From SG8-30 sp963695155 (GTDB lineage Bacteria > Pseudomonadota > Gammaproteobacteria > Steroidobacterales > Steroidobacteraceae): a stretch of 64,000 bases of DNA. The stretch spans positions 186,001 through 250,000 of the forward strand of contig CAVOGD010000003.1 in the NCBI GenBank assembly GCA_963695155.1, read 5' to 3'. Within the stretch, counting starts at the first letter, position 1; the number at the start of each line of letters is the position of its first letter. Under the pieces are notes generated by a model, which was given only the letters and a program-made list of their open reading frames with translations, was not told where the DNA came from and did no database searches. Shown in pieces: positions 26,333 to 34,891 of this stretch. Made by a program: the position numbers and the translations under genes.

Positions 26333-27634
26333 ATGTGGAGCCATCGCAAGCTGATCTGGGGCGCGCTGCTGGCGCTCCTGTCTGCGCCCGCCGCGGCGCA
26401 ATTGACCGTGCAGATCACGCAGGGCGTCACCGACCCGATCCCGGTGGCCGTCGTGCCGTTCGGCTGGTCGCTGGACGGCGCTGCGCCGCACGACGTGGCC
26501 GAGACCCTGCGCAGCGACCTGGAGCGCAGCGGCCGGTTTGCCGCGTTGCGCCGCGTGGACATGCTGGAGTTCCCGCACACGGCGGCGGCCGTCGACACGG
26601 CCAACTGGCGCATGCTGAAGGTGGACTACGTGGTGGTCGGCCGGCTGGTGGCGCTGCCCGACGGCCGCTACGAGCTGCAGTTCGAGCTGGTCAATGTGCT
26701 GACCGGCCAGCGCCAGCTGGGCCAGGCGATTCCAGCCGGCCGCGACGCGCTGAAGATGGCCAGCCACCGGGCCTCGGACGTGATTTTCGAGAAGATTCTC
26801 GGCATGCGCGGCGCGTTCGCGACGCGGATCGCCTACGTGGCGGCCGAGGGTCCCGCCCAGGCGCGTCGCTACCGGCTGGTGGTGGCCGATTCGGACGGGG
26901 CCAACGCCCGCACCGTCGTGCAGTCCGCCGAGCCGCTCATGTCGCCGGCCTGGTCGCCCGACGGGACCAGCCTCGCGTACGTGTCGTTCGAGGGCGGGGC
27001 GTCGTCCGTGTACGTGCAGATCCTGGCCAGCGGGCAACGCATCCGGGTGTCGGCCCGCGCCGGCATCAACGGCGCACCGGAGTTCTCGCCCGACGGCAAG
27101 CAACTGGCGCTGGCGCTGTCGCGGCGCGACGGCAACGTGGACGTGTACCTGCTGAACCTAGCCACGCAGCAGCTGACCCGCCTCACCGACTCGCCGGCGA
27201 TCGACACGGAACCGTCGTGGTCGGCGGACGGGCGCACGGTGTATTTCACGTCCGACCGGGGCGGCGGTCCGCAGGTCTACAAGGTGGCGGCGGCGGCCGG
27301 TTCGGCGGCGCAACGGGTCACCTTCGAAGGCTCGTACAACGCGCGGCCGCGCATCTCGCCGGACGGCAAGAGCCTTGCGGTCGTGACGGTCGATCGCGGC
27401 GCGTACCGGATTGCGGTCGTCGAGCCGGGGCGGCGCGACGTACGGGTATTGACCAGCGGCCGGCTGGACGAGTCGCCCAGCTTCGCACCCAACGGGGTCA
27501 TGCTGATCTATGCGAGCCGTGACGGCCGGCGCGGCGTGCTGGCGACGGCGTCGCTGGACGGGCGCGTCCAGCAACGGCTGGCCGCCGGCGAGGGAGACAT
27601 CCGCGAACCGGCCTGGTCGCCCTACCTGCAGTAG
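26333..27634 (+). CDS. tolB: Tol-Pal system beta-propeller protein TolB
   Basis: TolB is the periplasmic partner of TolA and Pal. The 433-residue product has a signal peptide ending in PAAAQ. An N-terminal alpha/beta domain follows (IPVAVVPFGWS...DVAETLRSDLERSGRF), then a six-bladed propeller with WD40-like repeats of the PAWSPDG, EFSPDGKQLAL, SWSADGRTVYFTS and RISPDGKSLAV type. The ATG at 26333 was chosen because it opens the signal peptide and lies just after the tolA stop. A GAG-containing ribosome site precedes it. Confidence 0.96.
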   Translation: MWSHRKLIWGALLALLSAPAAAQLTVQITQGVTDPIPVAVVPFGWSLDGAAPHDVAETLRSDLERSGRFAALRRVDMLEFPHTAAAVDTANWRMLKVDYVVVGRLVALPDGRYELQFELVNVLTGQRQLGQAIPAGRDALKMASHRASDVIFEKILGMRGAFATRIAYVAAEGPAQARRYRLVVADSDGANARTVVQSAEPLMSPAWSPDGTSLAYVSFEGGASSVYVQILASGQRIRVSARAGINGAPEFSPDGKQLALALSRRDGNVDVYLLNLATQQLTRLTDSPAIDTEPSWSADGRTVYFTSDRGGGPQVYKVAAAAGSAAQRVTFEGSYNARPRISPDGKSLAVVTVDRGAYRIAVVEPGRRDVRVLTSGRLDESPSFAPNGVMLIYASRDGRRGVLATASLDGRVQQRLAAGEGDIREPAWSPYLQ

Positions 27635-27637
27635 TCA

Positions 27638-27668
27638 TTGCGCCGGCGCGGGCGCAGGGTCTTACAAT
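27638..27668 (+). promoter_or_regulatory. Possible internal promoter for pal-cpoB
   Basis: TACAAT at 27663-27668 is a good -10 match. TTGCGC at 27638-27643 is a partial -35 with a 19-base spacer, longer than ideal. It lies in the 83-base gap between tolB and pal. E. coli pal is also known to have its own promoter. Confidence 0.35.
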
Positions 27669-27717
27669 GTACCGGCTGCGCCTGTCGCGCAGCCCCGAAC
27701 CGCGAGGAGCCTTCGAC

Positions 27718-28260
27718 ATGCGTGTGCTACCCATCATCGCCGTGTTCGCTGGTGCGCTGCTGCTGGCCGGCTGTCCCAAGAAGCCGACCACGGCGCCCGA
27801 CGCCGGCGCCGGCTCGGAAGTGGCCGGGCAGGCCGATGCCAGCACGCGCGGCGCCGCCGGCGCGGGTCCGGGCGATGCGCGGTCCCTGCCGGGCGACGCC
27901 GGCGCGATGGACGCCGCCGCCATGGACGCAGCGGCCAGGACCATCTACTTCGACTTCGACAGCAGCGACATCCGCGCCGAATTCACCGGCATCGTCGCCG
28001 CCAATGCCAGGCGGCTGGCCGGCAATGCGGCGCTGCGCGTGCGCCTGGAAGGCCACACGGACGAGCGCGGTTCGCGCGAGTACAACGTGGCGCTGGGCGA
28101 GCGCCGCGCCCAGGCGGTGCGACGTGCGCTGATGCTGCAGGGAGTCGCCGACGCGCAGGTCGCGACGGTCAGCTACGGCGAGGAGCGGCCGGCGGCCGAC
28201 GGGTCGGACGAGGCCACCTGGGCATTGAACCGGCGCGTCGAAATCGTCTATCCGAGGTGA
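27718..28260 (+). CDS. pal: Peptidoglycan-associated lipoprotein Pal
   Basis: Pal links the outer membrane to peptidoglycan and is repositioned by TolAB. The 180-residue precursor has a lipobox LLAGC with lipidated Cys19. A low-complexity Asp/Ala/Gly linker follows, rich in the dipeptide DA, then the OmpA-C domain (IYFDFDSSDIRAEF, then LEGHTDERGSREYNVALGERRA), whose Asp and Arg contact diaminopimelate. The ATG at 27718 has a GAGGAG ribosome site eight bases upstream; an upstream ATG in frame would bury the signal peptide. The linker is longer than in E. coli Pal. Confidence 0.96.
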   Translation: MRVLPIIAVFAGALLLAGCPKKPTTAPDAGAGSEVAGQADASTRGAAGAGPGDARSLPGDAGAMDAAAMDAAARTIYFDFDSSDIRAEFTGIVAANARRLAGNAALRVRLEGHTDERGSREYNVALGERRAQAVRRALMLQGVADAQVATVSYGEERPAADGSDEATWALNRRVEIVYPR

Positions 28261-28261
28261 C

Positions 28262-28984
28262 GTGAACGCCCTGCGCATCCTGGCGCTGGCGCCCGCCGCG
28301 CTGCTGGCCGGGTGGCTGGCCATGCCGGCCGTGGCGGCGGTCAGCCGGGCGGAACTCGACGAGCGGCTGGCGCGGGTCGAGCGCATCGTCGACAACCAGG
28401 CCTTGACGGAGATCGCCGGCCAGCTTGCGACGCTGGAGGCGGAGTTGCGCGCGTTGCGCGGCACGCTCGAGGAGCTGCAGTTCGCCCTCGACGGCGCGCG
28501 GCAGCAGCAGCGCGACCAGTACCTCGACCTCGACCGCCGGCTGCAGGCGCTGGAGGAGGGGGCGACACGCCTGGCCCAGGCCGCCGCCGCCGCGGGACCG
28601 GACCCGCAGGCGGACTACCAGGCCTCCTTCGAGCTGCTGAAGGCGGGCCGCTACGCGGAGGCGCAGCGGGGCTTCGAGGACTTCCTGGTCGCCCATCCGG
28701 ATCACGACCTCGCCGCCAACGCGCAGTACTGGCTGGGTGAGGTGCATTACGTGGAACGCAATTACGAGGGGGCGCTGGCGGCGTTCGAGCGGGTGTTGTC
28801 CGCCTTCCCGCAGGCCCGCAAGGCGCCGGACGCAATGCTCAAGGCGGGTTACTGCCAGTACGAGCTGAAGCGTTACGCGGCGGCCCGCGCCTCGCTGGCC
28901 CGCGTGACGACGGACTTTGCGGGCACGCCGGCGGCGCGGGACGCGGCCCAGCGCCTCGAGCGGATGGCGACCGAAGGTCGCTGA
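28262..28984 (+). CDS. cpoB: Cell division coordinator CpoB (YbgF)
   Basis: CpoB couples Tol-Pal to PBP1B-driven septal peptidoglycan synthesis in E. coli. The 240-residue product has a signal peptide (PAALLAGWLAMPAVA) and a trimerising coiled coil (about 30-95, ERLARVERIVDNQALTEI onward). An Ala-rich linker follows, then TPR repeats (YQASFELLKAGRYAEAQRGF, AQYWLGEVHYVERNYEGALAAF). The start is a GTG one base after the pal stop. It is the last gene of the tol-pal set; queE follows after 10 bases. Confidence 0.94.
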   Translation: MNALRILALAPAALLAGWLAMPAVAAVSRAELDERLARVERIVDNQALTEIAGQLATLEAELRALRGTLEELQFALDGARQQQRDQYLDLDRRLQALEEGATRLAQAAAAAGPDPQADYQASFELLKAGRYAEAQRGFEDFLVAHPDHDLAANAQYWLGEVHYVERNYEGALAAFERVLSAFPQARKAPDAMLKAGYCQYELKRYAAARASLARVTTDFAGTPAARDAAQRLERMATEGR

Positions 28985-28994
28985 GGATCCGGCC

Positions 28995-29681
28995 ATGCGT
29001 GCGCAACCATCGGCCCCGGCCGGCCCGGCGGGCGCCGCGGCGGGGCGCCTCAGGATTACCGAGACCTTCTATTCGCTGCAGGGCGAGGCCGATTCGAGCG
29101 GCTGGCCCACGTTCTTCATCCGCCTGACCGGCTGCCCCCTGCGCTGCACCTACTGCGACACGGAGTACGCCTTCCAGGGCGGCGAGTGGCGCGGCATCGA
29201 GGCGCTGCTGGGGGAAGCCGCGGCCTCCGGCACCCGCCGCGTCTGCGTCACGGGTGGCGAGCCGCTGGCGCAGAAGCAATGCCTCGAGTTGCTGGCCCGC
29301 CTCTGCGATGCCGGCCACGACGTCTCCCTGGAGACCAGCGGCGCCATCGACGTCAGCGGCGTGGACGGCAGGGTCGCGCGCGTCCTGGACCTGAAGACGC
29401 CGGGGTCCGGCGAGATGGACCGCAATCTGTATTCGAACCTGGCGGCGCTGAGCGCGCGCGACATGGTCAAGTTCGTCATCTGCGACCGGCGCGACTACGA
29501 GTGGGCCTGCCGGCAGGTGAACGAGCACCGGCTGGCCGAACGCGTGCAGGTGCTGTTCTCGCCGGTCGCCGGCCGGCTGGCGCCGGCCGACCTCGCGGAC
29601 TGGATCCTCGCCGACCGGCTGCAGGTGCGGCTCCAGTTGCAACTGCACAAGGTGCTGTGGGGCGACGTGGCGGGCCGATGA
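28995..29681 (+). CDS. queE: 7-carboxy-7-deazaguanine synthase QueE
   Basis: QueE is the radical-SAM enzyme that contracts 6-carboxytetrahydropterin to 7-carboxy-7-deazaguanine in queuosine biosynthesis. In this 228-residue protein the cluster-binding cysteines are 47, 51 and 54 (GCPLRCTYCDTEYAF). The SAM-binding glycine motif is VCVTGGEPLAQ and the N-terminal substrate motif is FYSLQGEADSSGWPTFFIR. An Ala/Gly/Pro-rich N-terminal 17 residues precede the core, so a later start is possible. It follows cpoB closely and is followed by queC, the next pathway step. Confidence 0.95.
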   Translation: MRAQPSAPAGPAGAAAGRLRITETFYSLQGEADSSGWPTFFIRLTGCPLRCTYCDTEYAFQGGEWRGIEALLGEAAASGTRRVCVTGGEPLAQKQCLELLARLCDAGHDVSLETSGAIDVSGVDGRVARVLDLKTPGSGEMDRNLYSNLAALSARDMVKFVICDRRDYEWACRQVNEHRLAERVQVLFSPVAGRLAPADLADWILADRLQVRLQLQLHKVLWGDVAGR

Positions 29682-29682
29682 C

Positions 29683-30381
29683 ATGACGGAGAGCCATGAC
29701 GGTGCCGGCCGGCCGGCGGTGGTGCTGCTGTCCGGCGGCCTCGATTCGGCGACGGTGCTGGCGGTGGCGCGCGCACGCGGCTTCGCCTGCCACGCGCTGA
29801 GCGTGGATTACGGACAGCGGCACGCTGCCGAGCTGGACGCGGCGCGGCGGGTGGCCGCCACACTGGGCGCGGTCGCGCACCGCGTCCTGAGCATGGACTT
29901 CGGCGACATCGGCGGCTCGGCGCTCACCGACGAGTCGATCGCCGTGCCGGAATCCGACGCGCCGGGCATCCCGGTGACTTACGTTCCCGCCCGCAACACC
30001 GTGTTGCTGTCGCTGGCGCTGGGCTGGGCCGAGGTGCTCGGCGCGCGCGACTTGTTCATCGGCGTCAACGCGGTGGACTACTCCGGATACCCGGACTGCC
30101 GGCCCGAGTTCGTGCGGGCCTTCGAGGCGCTTGCCAACGTGGCGACGCGGGCGGGCGTGGAGGGCAGCCGGTTCCGCGTGCATGCGCCGCTGCTGCACCT
30201 GCGCAAGGCCGACATCATCCGGCTGGGGCTGGGGCTGCGTGTCGATTACCGCCAGACCGTCTCCTGTTACCAGGCGGACCCGGCGGGTCGGGCCTGCGGC
30301 CGCTGCGCGGCCTGCCGGCTGCGGCGCGAAGGATTCGCGGCGGCCGGGATCGCGGATCCGACACGCTACGCGGCGGGCTGA
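29683..30381 (+). CDS. queC: 7-cyano-7-deazaguanine synthase QueC
   Basis: QueC converts carboxydeazaguanine to preQ0 using ATP and ammonia. The 232-residue protein has the PP-loop VVLLSGGLDSATVLA, the conserved SVDYGQRH and VPARNTVLLSLAL motifs, and a C-terminal zinc site with four cysteines (SCYQ..., then CGRCAACRLRR). The start lies one base after the queE stop. tRNA-Lys follows 98 bases downstream. Other queuosine genes (queD, queF, tgt) are not in the window. Confidence 0.95.
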   Translation: MTESHDGAGRPAVVLLSGGLDSATVLAVARARGFACHALSVDYGQRHAAELDAARRVAATLGAVAHRVLSMDFGDIGGSALTDESIAVPESDAPGIPVTYVPARNTVLLSLALGWAEVLGARDLFIGVNAVDYSGYPDCRPEFVRAFEALANVATRAGVEGSRFRVHAPLLHLRKADIIRLGLGLRVDYRQTVSCYQADPAGRACGRCAACRLRREGFAAAGIADPTRYAAG

Positions 30382-30479
30382 GGCGCGCCGCGGCGCGCGG
30401 GCTGGGCCGCGGGGTTCTGCGATATGATGCGTGCCGCCCGGCAGGATGCGGCGCCTCGCGGCGACTGCGCCGGCACCGT

Positions 30480-30554
30480 GGGCCGTTAGCTCAGTGGTAG
30501 AGCAGTTGGCTTTTAACCAATTGGTCGTAGGTTCAATCCCTACACGGCCCACCA
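30480..30554 (+). tRNA. tRNA-Lys (anticodon UUU)
   Basis: Acceptor stem GGGCCGT pairs with ACGGCCC, followed by A and an encoded CCA (30552-30554). The anticodon stem GTTGG/CCAAT closes the loop CTTTTAA, giving anticodon TTT. The T arm GTAGGTTCAATCCCTAC is standard. A TATGAT at 30423-30428 upstream could serve as a -10 element, but no matching -35 is evident. Confidence 0.97.
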
Positions 30555-30613
30555 TCTTCTCCCGGGCATCCAGCGACATCCGCCGCGCCCCGCAGCCTGC
30601 GGGTTGCCCGGCA

Positions 30614-30641
30614 TTGATTGGACGCTGCCCTGGGCTATGAT
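30614..30641 (+). promoter_or_regulatory. Sigma-70-like promoter for the AbgT-family gene
   Basis: TTGATT (30614-30619) and TATGAT (30636-30641) are separated by 16 bases and match consensus at four and five positions. The predicted leader to the GTG at 30703 is about 55 bases and includes a GGAG ribosome site. Confidence 0.5.
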
Positions 30642-30702
30642 TGCGGCCCGCCGGCGCCGGCGCGCGCCGCCCTGGCATCGTTGCAGCCCCTGGAGTCAGC
30701 AA

Positions 30703-32244
30703 GTGAGCGAAAATCCGCCCGCCGTGCGTATCAGCCTGATGGACCGCTTCCTGAAGGTCGTCGAGCGCGGCGGCAACGCGCTGCCGCACCCGGCCTCGCT
30801 GTTCGCGATCCTGTCGCTCGCGGTCATCGTGCTGTCGGGTATCGCCGCGCAGTTCGACCTGTCGGTTACGCACCCCACCACGGGCGAGGTGGTCACGACC
30901 GTCAACCTGCTGTCGGTGCCCGGCCTGCACAGGATCCTCACGGGCCTGGTCACGAACTTCACGGGCTTCGCGCCGCTGGGCACGGTGCTGGTGGCGCTGA
31001 TCGGCATCGGCGTGGCCGAGCACAGCGGGCTGATCGGCGCCGCGCTGCGCCTGATGGTGCTGTCCGCGCCGCGCCGGCTGCTGACCCTGATCGTGGTCTT
31101 CGCCGGCGTCATGTCCAACATGGCCAGCGAGATCGGCTACGTGCTGCTGGTGCCGTTGTCGGGCCTGATTTTCCTGGCGGCCGGCCGCCATCCGATCCTG
31201 GGCATGGCGGCGGGCTTCGCCGGCGTGTCCGGCGGCTACTCGGCCAACCTGCTGCTCGGCACGATCGATCCGCTGCTGGCCGGCCTGTCGCAGGAGGCCG
31301 CCCAGATCATCGATCCCGCCTACACGGTCAGTCCGGCCGCGAACTGGTACTTCATGATCGTGTCCACCTTCCTGATCACGGCGCTGGGGACGTTCGTGAC
31401 CGAACGCATCATCGCGCGGCGCTTCCCGGACCAGCCTACGCAGGGCTCCGACGAAACGGTCCAGAGCATGACGCACGAGGAGAAGCGCGGCCTGCTGTTC
31501 GCCGGGGTGGCGACACTGGGACTGACCGCGCTGATCGGGCTCGGTACGGTGCCGGACGACGGGTTCCTGCGCGGGCCCGGCGGCGACCTGCTGAACTCGC
31601 CGTTCCTGAAGGGCGTCGTGGCCATCATCTTCGCCTACGGCGTGGTGGCCGGCGTGGCCTACGGCATCGGCGCCGGCACCGTCCACAACGACGAGGACGT
31701 GATCAAGGGCATGGGCCAGTCCATGGCGACGCTGGGCGGCTACCTGGTGCTGGTGTTCTTCGCGGCGCAGTTCGTGGCGTTCTTCAACTGGACGCAACTG
31801 GGCCTGGTGCTGGCCGTCAATGGCGCCGAATTCCTGAAGCAGCTGGGGCTCAGCACGATCCCGTTGTTCCTGTCGTTCATCCTGCTGACGGCCGTCGTCA
31901 ACCTGTTCATGGGCTCGGCGTCGGCGAAGTGGGCGCTGATGGCGCCGGTCTTCATCCCGATGTTCATGCTGCTGGGCTACTCGCCCGAGGTGACCCAGGT
32001 CGCGTACCGCGTGGGCGACAGCGTCAGCAACGTCATCTCGCCCATGATGAGTTACTTCGCCCTGATCATCGCCTTCATCCAGCGCTACGAGCCGAAGGCC
32101 GGCATCGGCACGGTCGTGTCCGTGATGCTGCCGTACACCTTCGTCTTCCTGATCGGCTGGTCGATCATGTTCGCGGCCTGGATCGCGCTGGGCTGGCCGG
32201 TGGGGCCGGGCGCGCCGCTGCATTACCCGCCGGTCGGCAACTAG
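30703..32244 (+). CDS. AbgT-family transporter
   Basis: AbgT proteins import p-aminobenzoyl-glutamate or export sulfonamides and related compounds by ion coupling. The 513-residue protein has about 12 hydrophobic segments and two family stretches: GFAGVSGGYSANLLLGTIDP, near a re-entrant hairpin, and GSASAKWALMAPVFIPMF. The N-terminal motif HPASLFAILSLAVI is typical. The GTG at 30703 follows GGAG with good spacing and gives the usual N-terminus; the open frame upstream reaches close to the tRNA and is Arg-rich without family resemblance. The substrate cannot be read from sequence. A separate promoter lies upstream. Confidence 0.91.
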   Translation: MSENPPAVRISLMDRFLKVVERGGNALPHPASLFAILSLAVIVLSGIAAQFDLSVTHPTTGEVVTTVNLLSVPGLHRILTGLVTNFTGFAPLGTVLVALIGIGVAEHSGLIGAALRLMVLSAPRRLLTLIVVFAGVMSNMASEIGYVLLVPLSGLIFLAAGRHPILGMAAGFAGVSGGYSANLLLGTIDPLLAGLSQEAAQIIDPAYTVSPAANWYFMIVSTFLITALGTFVTERIIARRFPDQPTQGSDETVQSMTHEEKRGLLFAGVATLGLTALIGLGTVPDDGFLRGPGGDLLNSPFLKGVVAIIFAYGVVAGVAYGIGAGTVHNDEDVIKGMGQSMATLGGYLVLVFFAAQFVAFFNWTQLGLVLAVNGAEFLKQLGLSTIPLFLSFILLTAVVNLFMGSASAKWALMAPVFIPMFMLLGYSPEVTQVAYRVGDSVSNVISPMMSYFALIIAFIQRYEPKAGIGTVVSVMLPYTFVFLIGWSIMFAAWIALGWPVGPGAPLHYPPVGN

Positions 32245-32255
32245 GCCGCCGTCGC

Positions 32256-32648
32256 ATGGCGACCCTCGAGGCCGCGGGGAAGTTCTCGGTCGCAACGCGC
32301 GGCGCCGACGGTGCCTGCCTGGTGCTGGATTCGGCCCATCGCGGACGGTTCGTCATCGCGGGCTATCGCGGCACGCCGTTGCCCGGCGTCGTCTCAGACC
32401 CCCGGCTGTCGCTGCGCGAGGCGGTCGGCAGTTCATCGCGCTGGTCCCTGTCGTGCAGCGAAGGGACCTTTGATTTCGAGGCACGCACGGTGGAGCGGCT
32501 GGAGTCGCGGCCGGGACTGTTCGATGCGCTGCTGGCGCCGCACGCGCTCAAGCCGCGGGACCGCTGCGCGGCGCGCTGCCTGCTGAAGCTGCTGCGCTGG
32601 CCCGGCGGCGCAGCCCTGCTGCGCGCCTGGCACGCGCGGCGTCGCTAG
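32256..32648 (+). CDS. Small hypothetical protein
   Basis: A 130-residue frame 11 bases after the AbgT-family gene. It reads like a compact beta-rich protein (FSVATRGADGACLVLD, RFVIAGYRGTPLPG) followed by a basic, Leu/Arg-rich tail (RCLLKLLRWPGGAALLRAW). No signal peptide or membrane span is evident. I do not recognise a family. Coding is supported by position, by codon bias matching neighbours, and by no better candidate on either strand. Confidence 0.55.
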   Translation: MATLEAAGKFSVATRGADGACLVLDSAHRGRFVIAGYRGTPLPGVVSDPRLSLREAVGSSSRWSLSCSEGTFDFEARTVERLESRPGLFDALLAPHALKPRDRCAARCLLKLLRWPGGAALLRAWHARRR

Positions 32649-32775
32649 GTGCCGGCGGCCCGGCCCCCTTGAAGGGGCGCGGCCGTGCCGGTAGATTGTG
32701 CGCGCCTCGCAACCCGCGCGCGCCGGCGGCAGCAGCTTACCGGCCATCCGGCGGCTACAGGACCCATCGACCACG

Positions 32776-33363
32776 ATGCCCGATTCCATCCTGCAATTCG
32801 CCGCAGCCATCACGGTGTTGGTGGTCGCCACGGCCGGGGCCGTCGCCGCCTACCGTTACTGGCGCCACCGCCGGGAACAGCAGGCCCGGCTGCGCCAGGT
32901 CGAGTCCATCGCCTACGAGAGCCTGCGGGATGTGGTGCTTCCGGACGGGAATGGCGGCGAGTTGCACGTCGACTTCGTGCTGCTGACCGCCCGCGGGCTG
33001 CTGGTGGCGGACCTGCGCGAGGTACGCGGCACGATCTTCGGCAGCGAGACGATGGAGCAATGGGTGATCATGGACGGCACGCGCCGCCAGACGCTCAGCA
33101 ACCCGCTCGAACCGCTGTACGACCGCATCGCGGCGGTCAAGCAGCTGGCCGGGGAGGCGCCGGTCGAGGGGCGGGTGATCTTCACCGGGGGCGGGACCTT
33201 CGCCAAGGGCCATCCGCCCGGCGTCACGACGCTGGACTCGCTGGCGGCCGAGTTTCCCCAGGCGGACCGTGCCGCCGGCTCCGCGGCCGCCGCGTCGTGG
33301 CGGCAAGCCTGGGACAGCGTGCGCGCAGCGGCGCTGCCGAGCCCGCTGGCCCGGCAGCGCTGA
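32776..33363 (+). CDS. Membrane-anchored NERD-like protein
   Basis: This 195-residue protein has an N-terminal TM segment (ILQFAAAITVLVVATAGAVAAY, residues 5-27) and a basic juxtamembrane stretch. The cytoplasmic domain resembles the nuclease-related NERD fold: LRDVVLPDGNGGELHVDFVLLTARGLLVADLREVRGTIFG matches the NERD order of a conserved Gly/Asp-containing start, D-FV---GL-V-- and a following basic strand. The C-terminus (SAAAASWRQAWDSV) is Ala-rich. The ATG at 32776 was chosen because it precedes the TM helix directly. Nuclease activity is unproven for such proteins. It is convergent with the M20 peptidase gene. Confidence 0.7.
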   Translation: MPDSILQFAAAITVLVVATAGAVAAYRYWRHRREQQARLRQVESIAYESLRDVVLPDGNGGELHVDFVLLTARGLLVADLREVRGTIFGSETMEQWVIMDGTRRQTLSNPLEPLYDRIAAVKQLAGEAPVEGRVIFTGGGTFAKGHPPGVTTLDSLAAEFPQADRAAGSAAAASWRQAWDSVRAAALPSPLARQR

Positions 33364-33384
33364 GCGTCAGCCCGCGCCTCCGCC

Positions 33385-34809
33385 TCAGGCCGCCTTGCGC
33401 TGTTCGCGGCTGGCGCGATGGTCGGCCAGGATCTTGGCCACCGACAACGTGAGCTTGCGCACGCAGTCCAGGTGCAGGAACTCGTTCGGGCCGTGGGCGT
33501 TGGCATTCGGGCCCAGCACGCCGGTGACGAGGAACTGCGTGCCGGGGAAGCGCTCGCCGAGCATGCCGATGAACGGGATGCTGCCGCCCGTGCCCTTGTA
33601 CACCACGCCGCGGCCGAAGGCGCCGCGTGACGCCTGCTGCATGGCTTCCGTCAGCCAGGGCTGCAGTGTCGGCGCGTTCCAGCCGCCCAGCGACGAGGAG
33701 ACCTTGAACGACACCTTCGCGCCGTACGGCGGATCCGCCTCGAGCGCCTTCTTGACCTCCACGGCGGCCTTCGCCGGATCCGTGGTCGGCGGCAGGCGCA
33801 GCGACAGCTTCACGTCCACCTTCGGCAGCAGGACGTTGCCCGCGTCCTTGAGCGCCGGCAGCCCGCCGGCGCCGGTCACCGTCAGCGACGGGCGCCAGGT
33901 GTTGTTCAGCAGCAGCTCCAGCGGTGAGTTCGTGACCGGCTGCGCGCCCTCGACGAAGGGCATCTTGCGGTAGGTCATGTCGCCCAGCAGGTCGGCCGCG
34001 GTCTGCGCCTGCACGCGACGCTCCTCGGGGATCGGCGCGTACAGGGCCTCGATCAGGAGGTCACCGGTCGTCTCGTTCTCGATGCGGCTGAGCAGGCTGC
34101 GCAGGATCCGGAACGACGACGGCGCGACGCCCGTGCCGGCCCCGGAATGCACGCCCTCGCTCAGCACCTCGACGCTCAGCGTGCCGGTCAGGTTGCCGCG
34201 CAACGAGGTCGTGCACCACAGCTCGTCGTAGCTGCCGCATTCCGCATCCAGGCAGATCACCAGGTCGGGCGTGCCGATGCGGTCCTTGAGCACCTCGACG
34301 TAATGCGGCAGGTCGACGCTGCCGCTCTCCTCGCAGCCCTCGATCAGCACGACACAGCGGGCGTGCGGCACACCCTGCTCCTGCAGGGCGCGGACCGCCG
34401 CCAGCGACGAGAAGACCGCGTAGCCGTCGTCGGCACCGCCGCGGCCGTACAGCTTGCCGTCACGGATGACGGGCTCCCAGGGGGCCAGGCCCTCCGACCA
34501 GCCCGTGAACTCCGGCTGCTTGTCCAGGTGTCCGTACATCAGCACCGTGCCGGCGGAGCCGTCGATTTCGCACAGCACCACCGGGGTGCGGCCGGGCTCG
34601 CGCACGATCTCGACCTTCATGCCCTTGATGGGCTGCTTGCGGCACCAGTCCGCCATCAGGGCGGCGGCCTTGTCCATGTGGCCGTGCTTCTCCCAGTCGG
34701 GGTCGAACCCGGGCGACTTGTTGGGGATGCGGATGTATTCCTCGAGGCAGGGGATGATGGACTCATCCCAGAGGCCGTTGATCAGCTTGCGGGCGCGGTC
34801 GAAATCCAT
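33385..34809 (-). CDS. M20-family metallopeptidase (dipeptidase)
   Basis: The 474-residue protein carries the di-zinc ligands of the M20 family in order: MYGHLDKQPE (His and the catalytic Asp), GRGGADDGYA (bridging Asp), EGCEESGS (catalytic Glu and ligand Glu), CLDAECGS (Asp) and a late HGPNE (His). The dimerisation insert lies around residues 210-330. It has no signal peptide, so it is cytosolic, and closely resembles Xaa-His/carnosine-type dipeptidases. A TAGAAT -10-like box occurs about 50 bases upstream (34861-34856) and an AGGA ribosome site precedes the ATG. tatD lies 82 bases upstream on the same strand. Confidence 0.93.
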   Translation of the reverse strand: MDFDRARKLINGLWDESIIPCLEEYIRIPNKSPGFDPDWEKHGHMDKAAALMADWCRKQPIKGMKVEIVREPGRTPVVLCEIDGSAGTVLMYGHLDKQPEFTGWSEGLAPWEPVIRDGKLYGRGGADDGYAVFSSLAAVRALQEQGVPHARCVVLIEGCEESGSVDLPHYVEVLKDRIGTPDLVICLDAECGSYDELWCTTSLRGNLTGTLSVEVLSEGVHSGAGTGVAPSSFRILRSLLSRIENETTGDLLIEALYAPIPEERRVQAQTAADLLGDMTYRKMPFVEGAQPVTNSPLELLLNNTWRPSLTVTGAGGLPALKDAGNVLLPKVDVKLSLRLPPTTDPAKAAVEVKKALEADPPYGAKVSFKVSSSLGGWNAPTLQPWLTEAMQQASRGAFGRGVVYKGTGGSIPFIGMLGERFPGTQFLVTGVLGPNANAHGPNEFLHLDCVRKLTLSVAKILADHRASREQRKAA

Positions 34810-34891
34810 GGCAATGTCCTGGTTTGGCTGACGTGAATGTCGTTTCTCGAGTTGAATTCTAACCGACCCGTCCGGCGGGCTCCGGCGGACT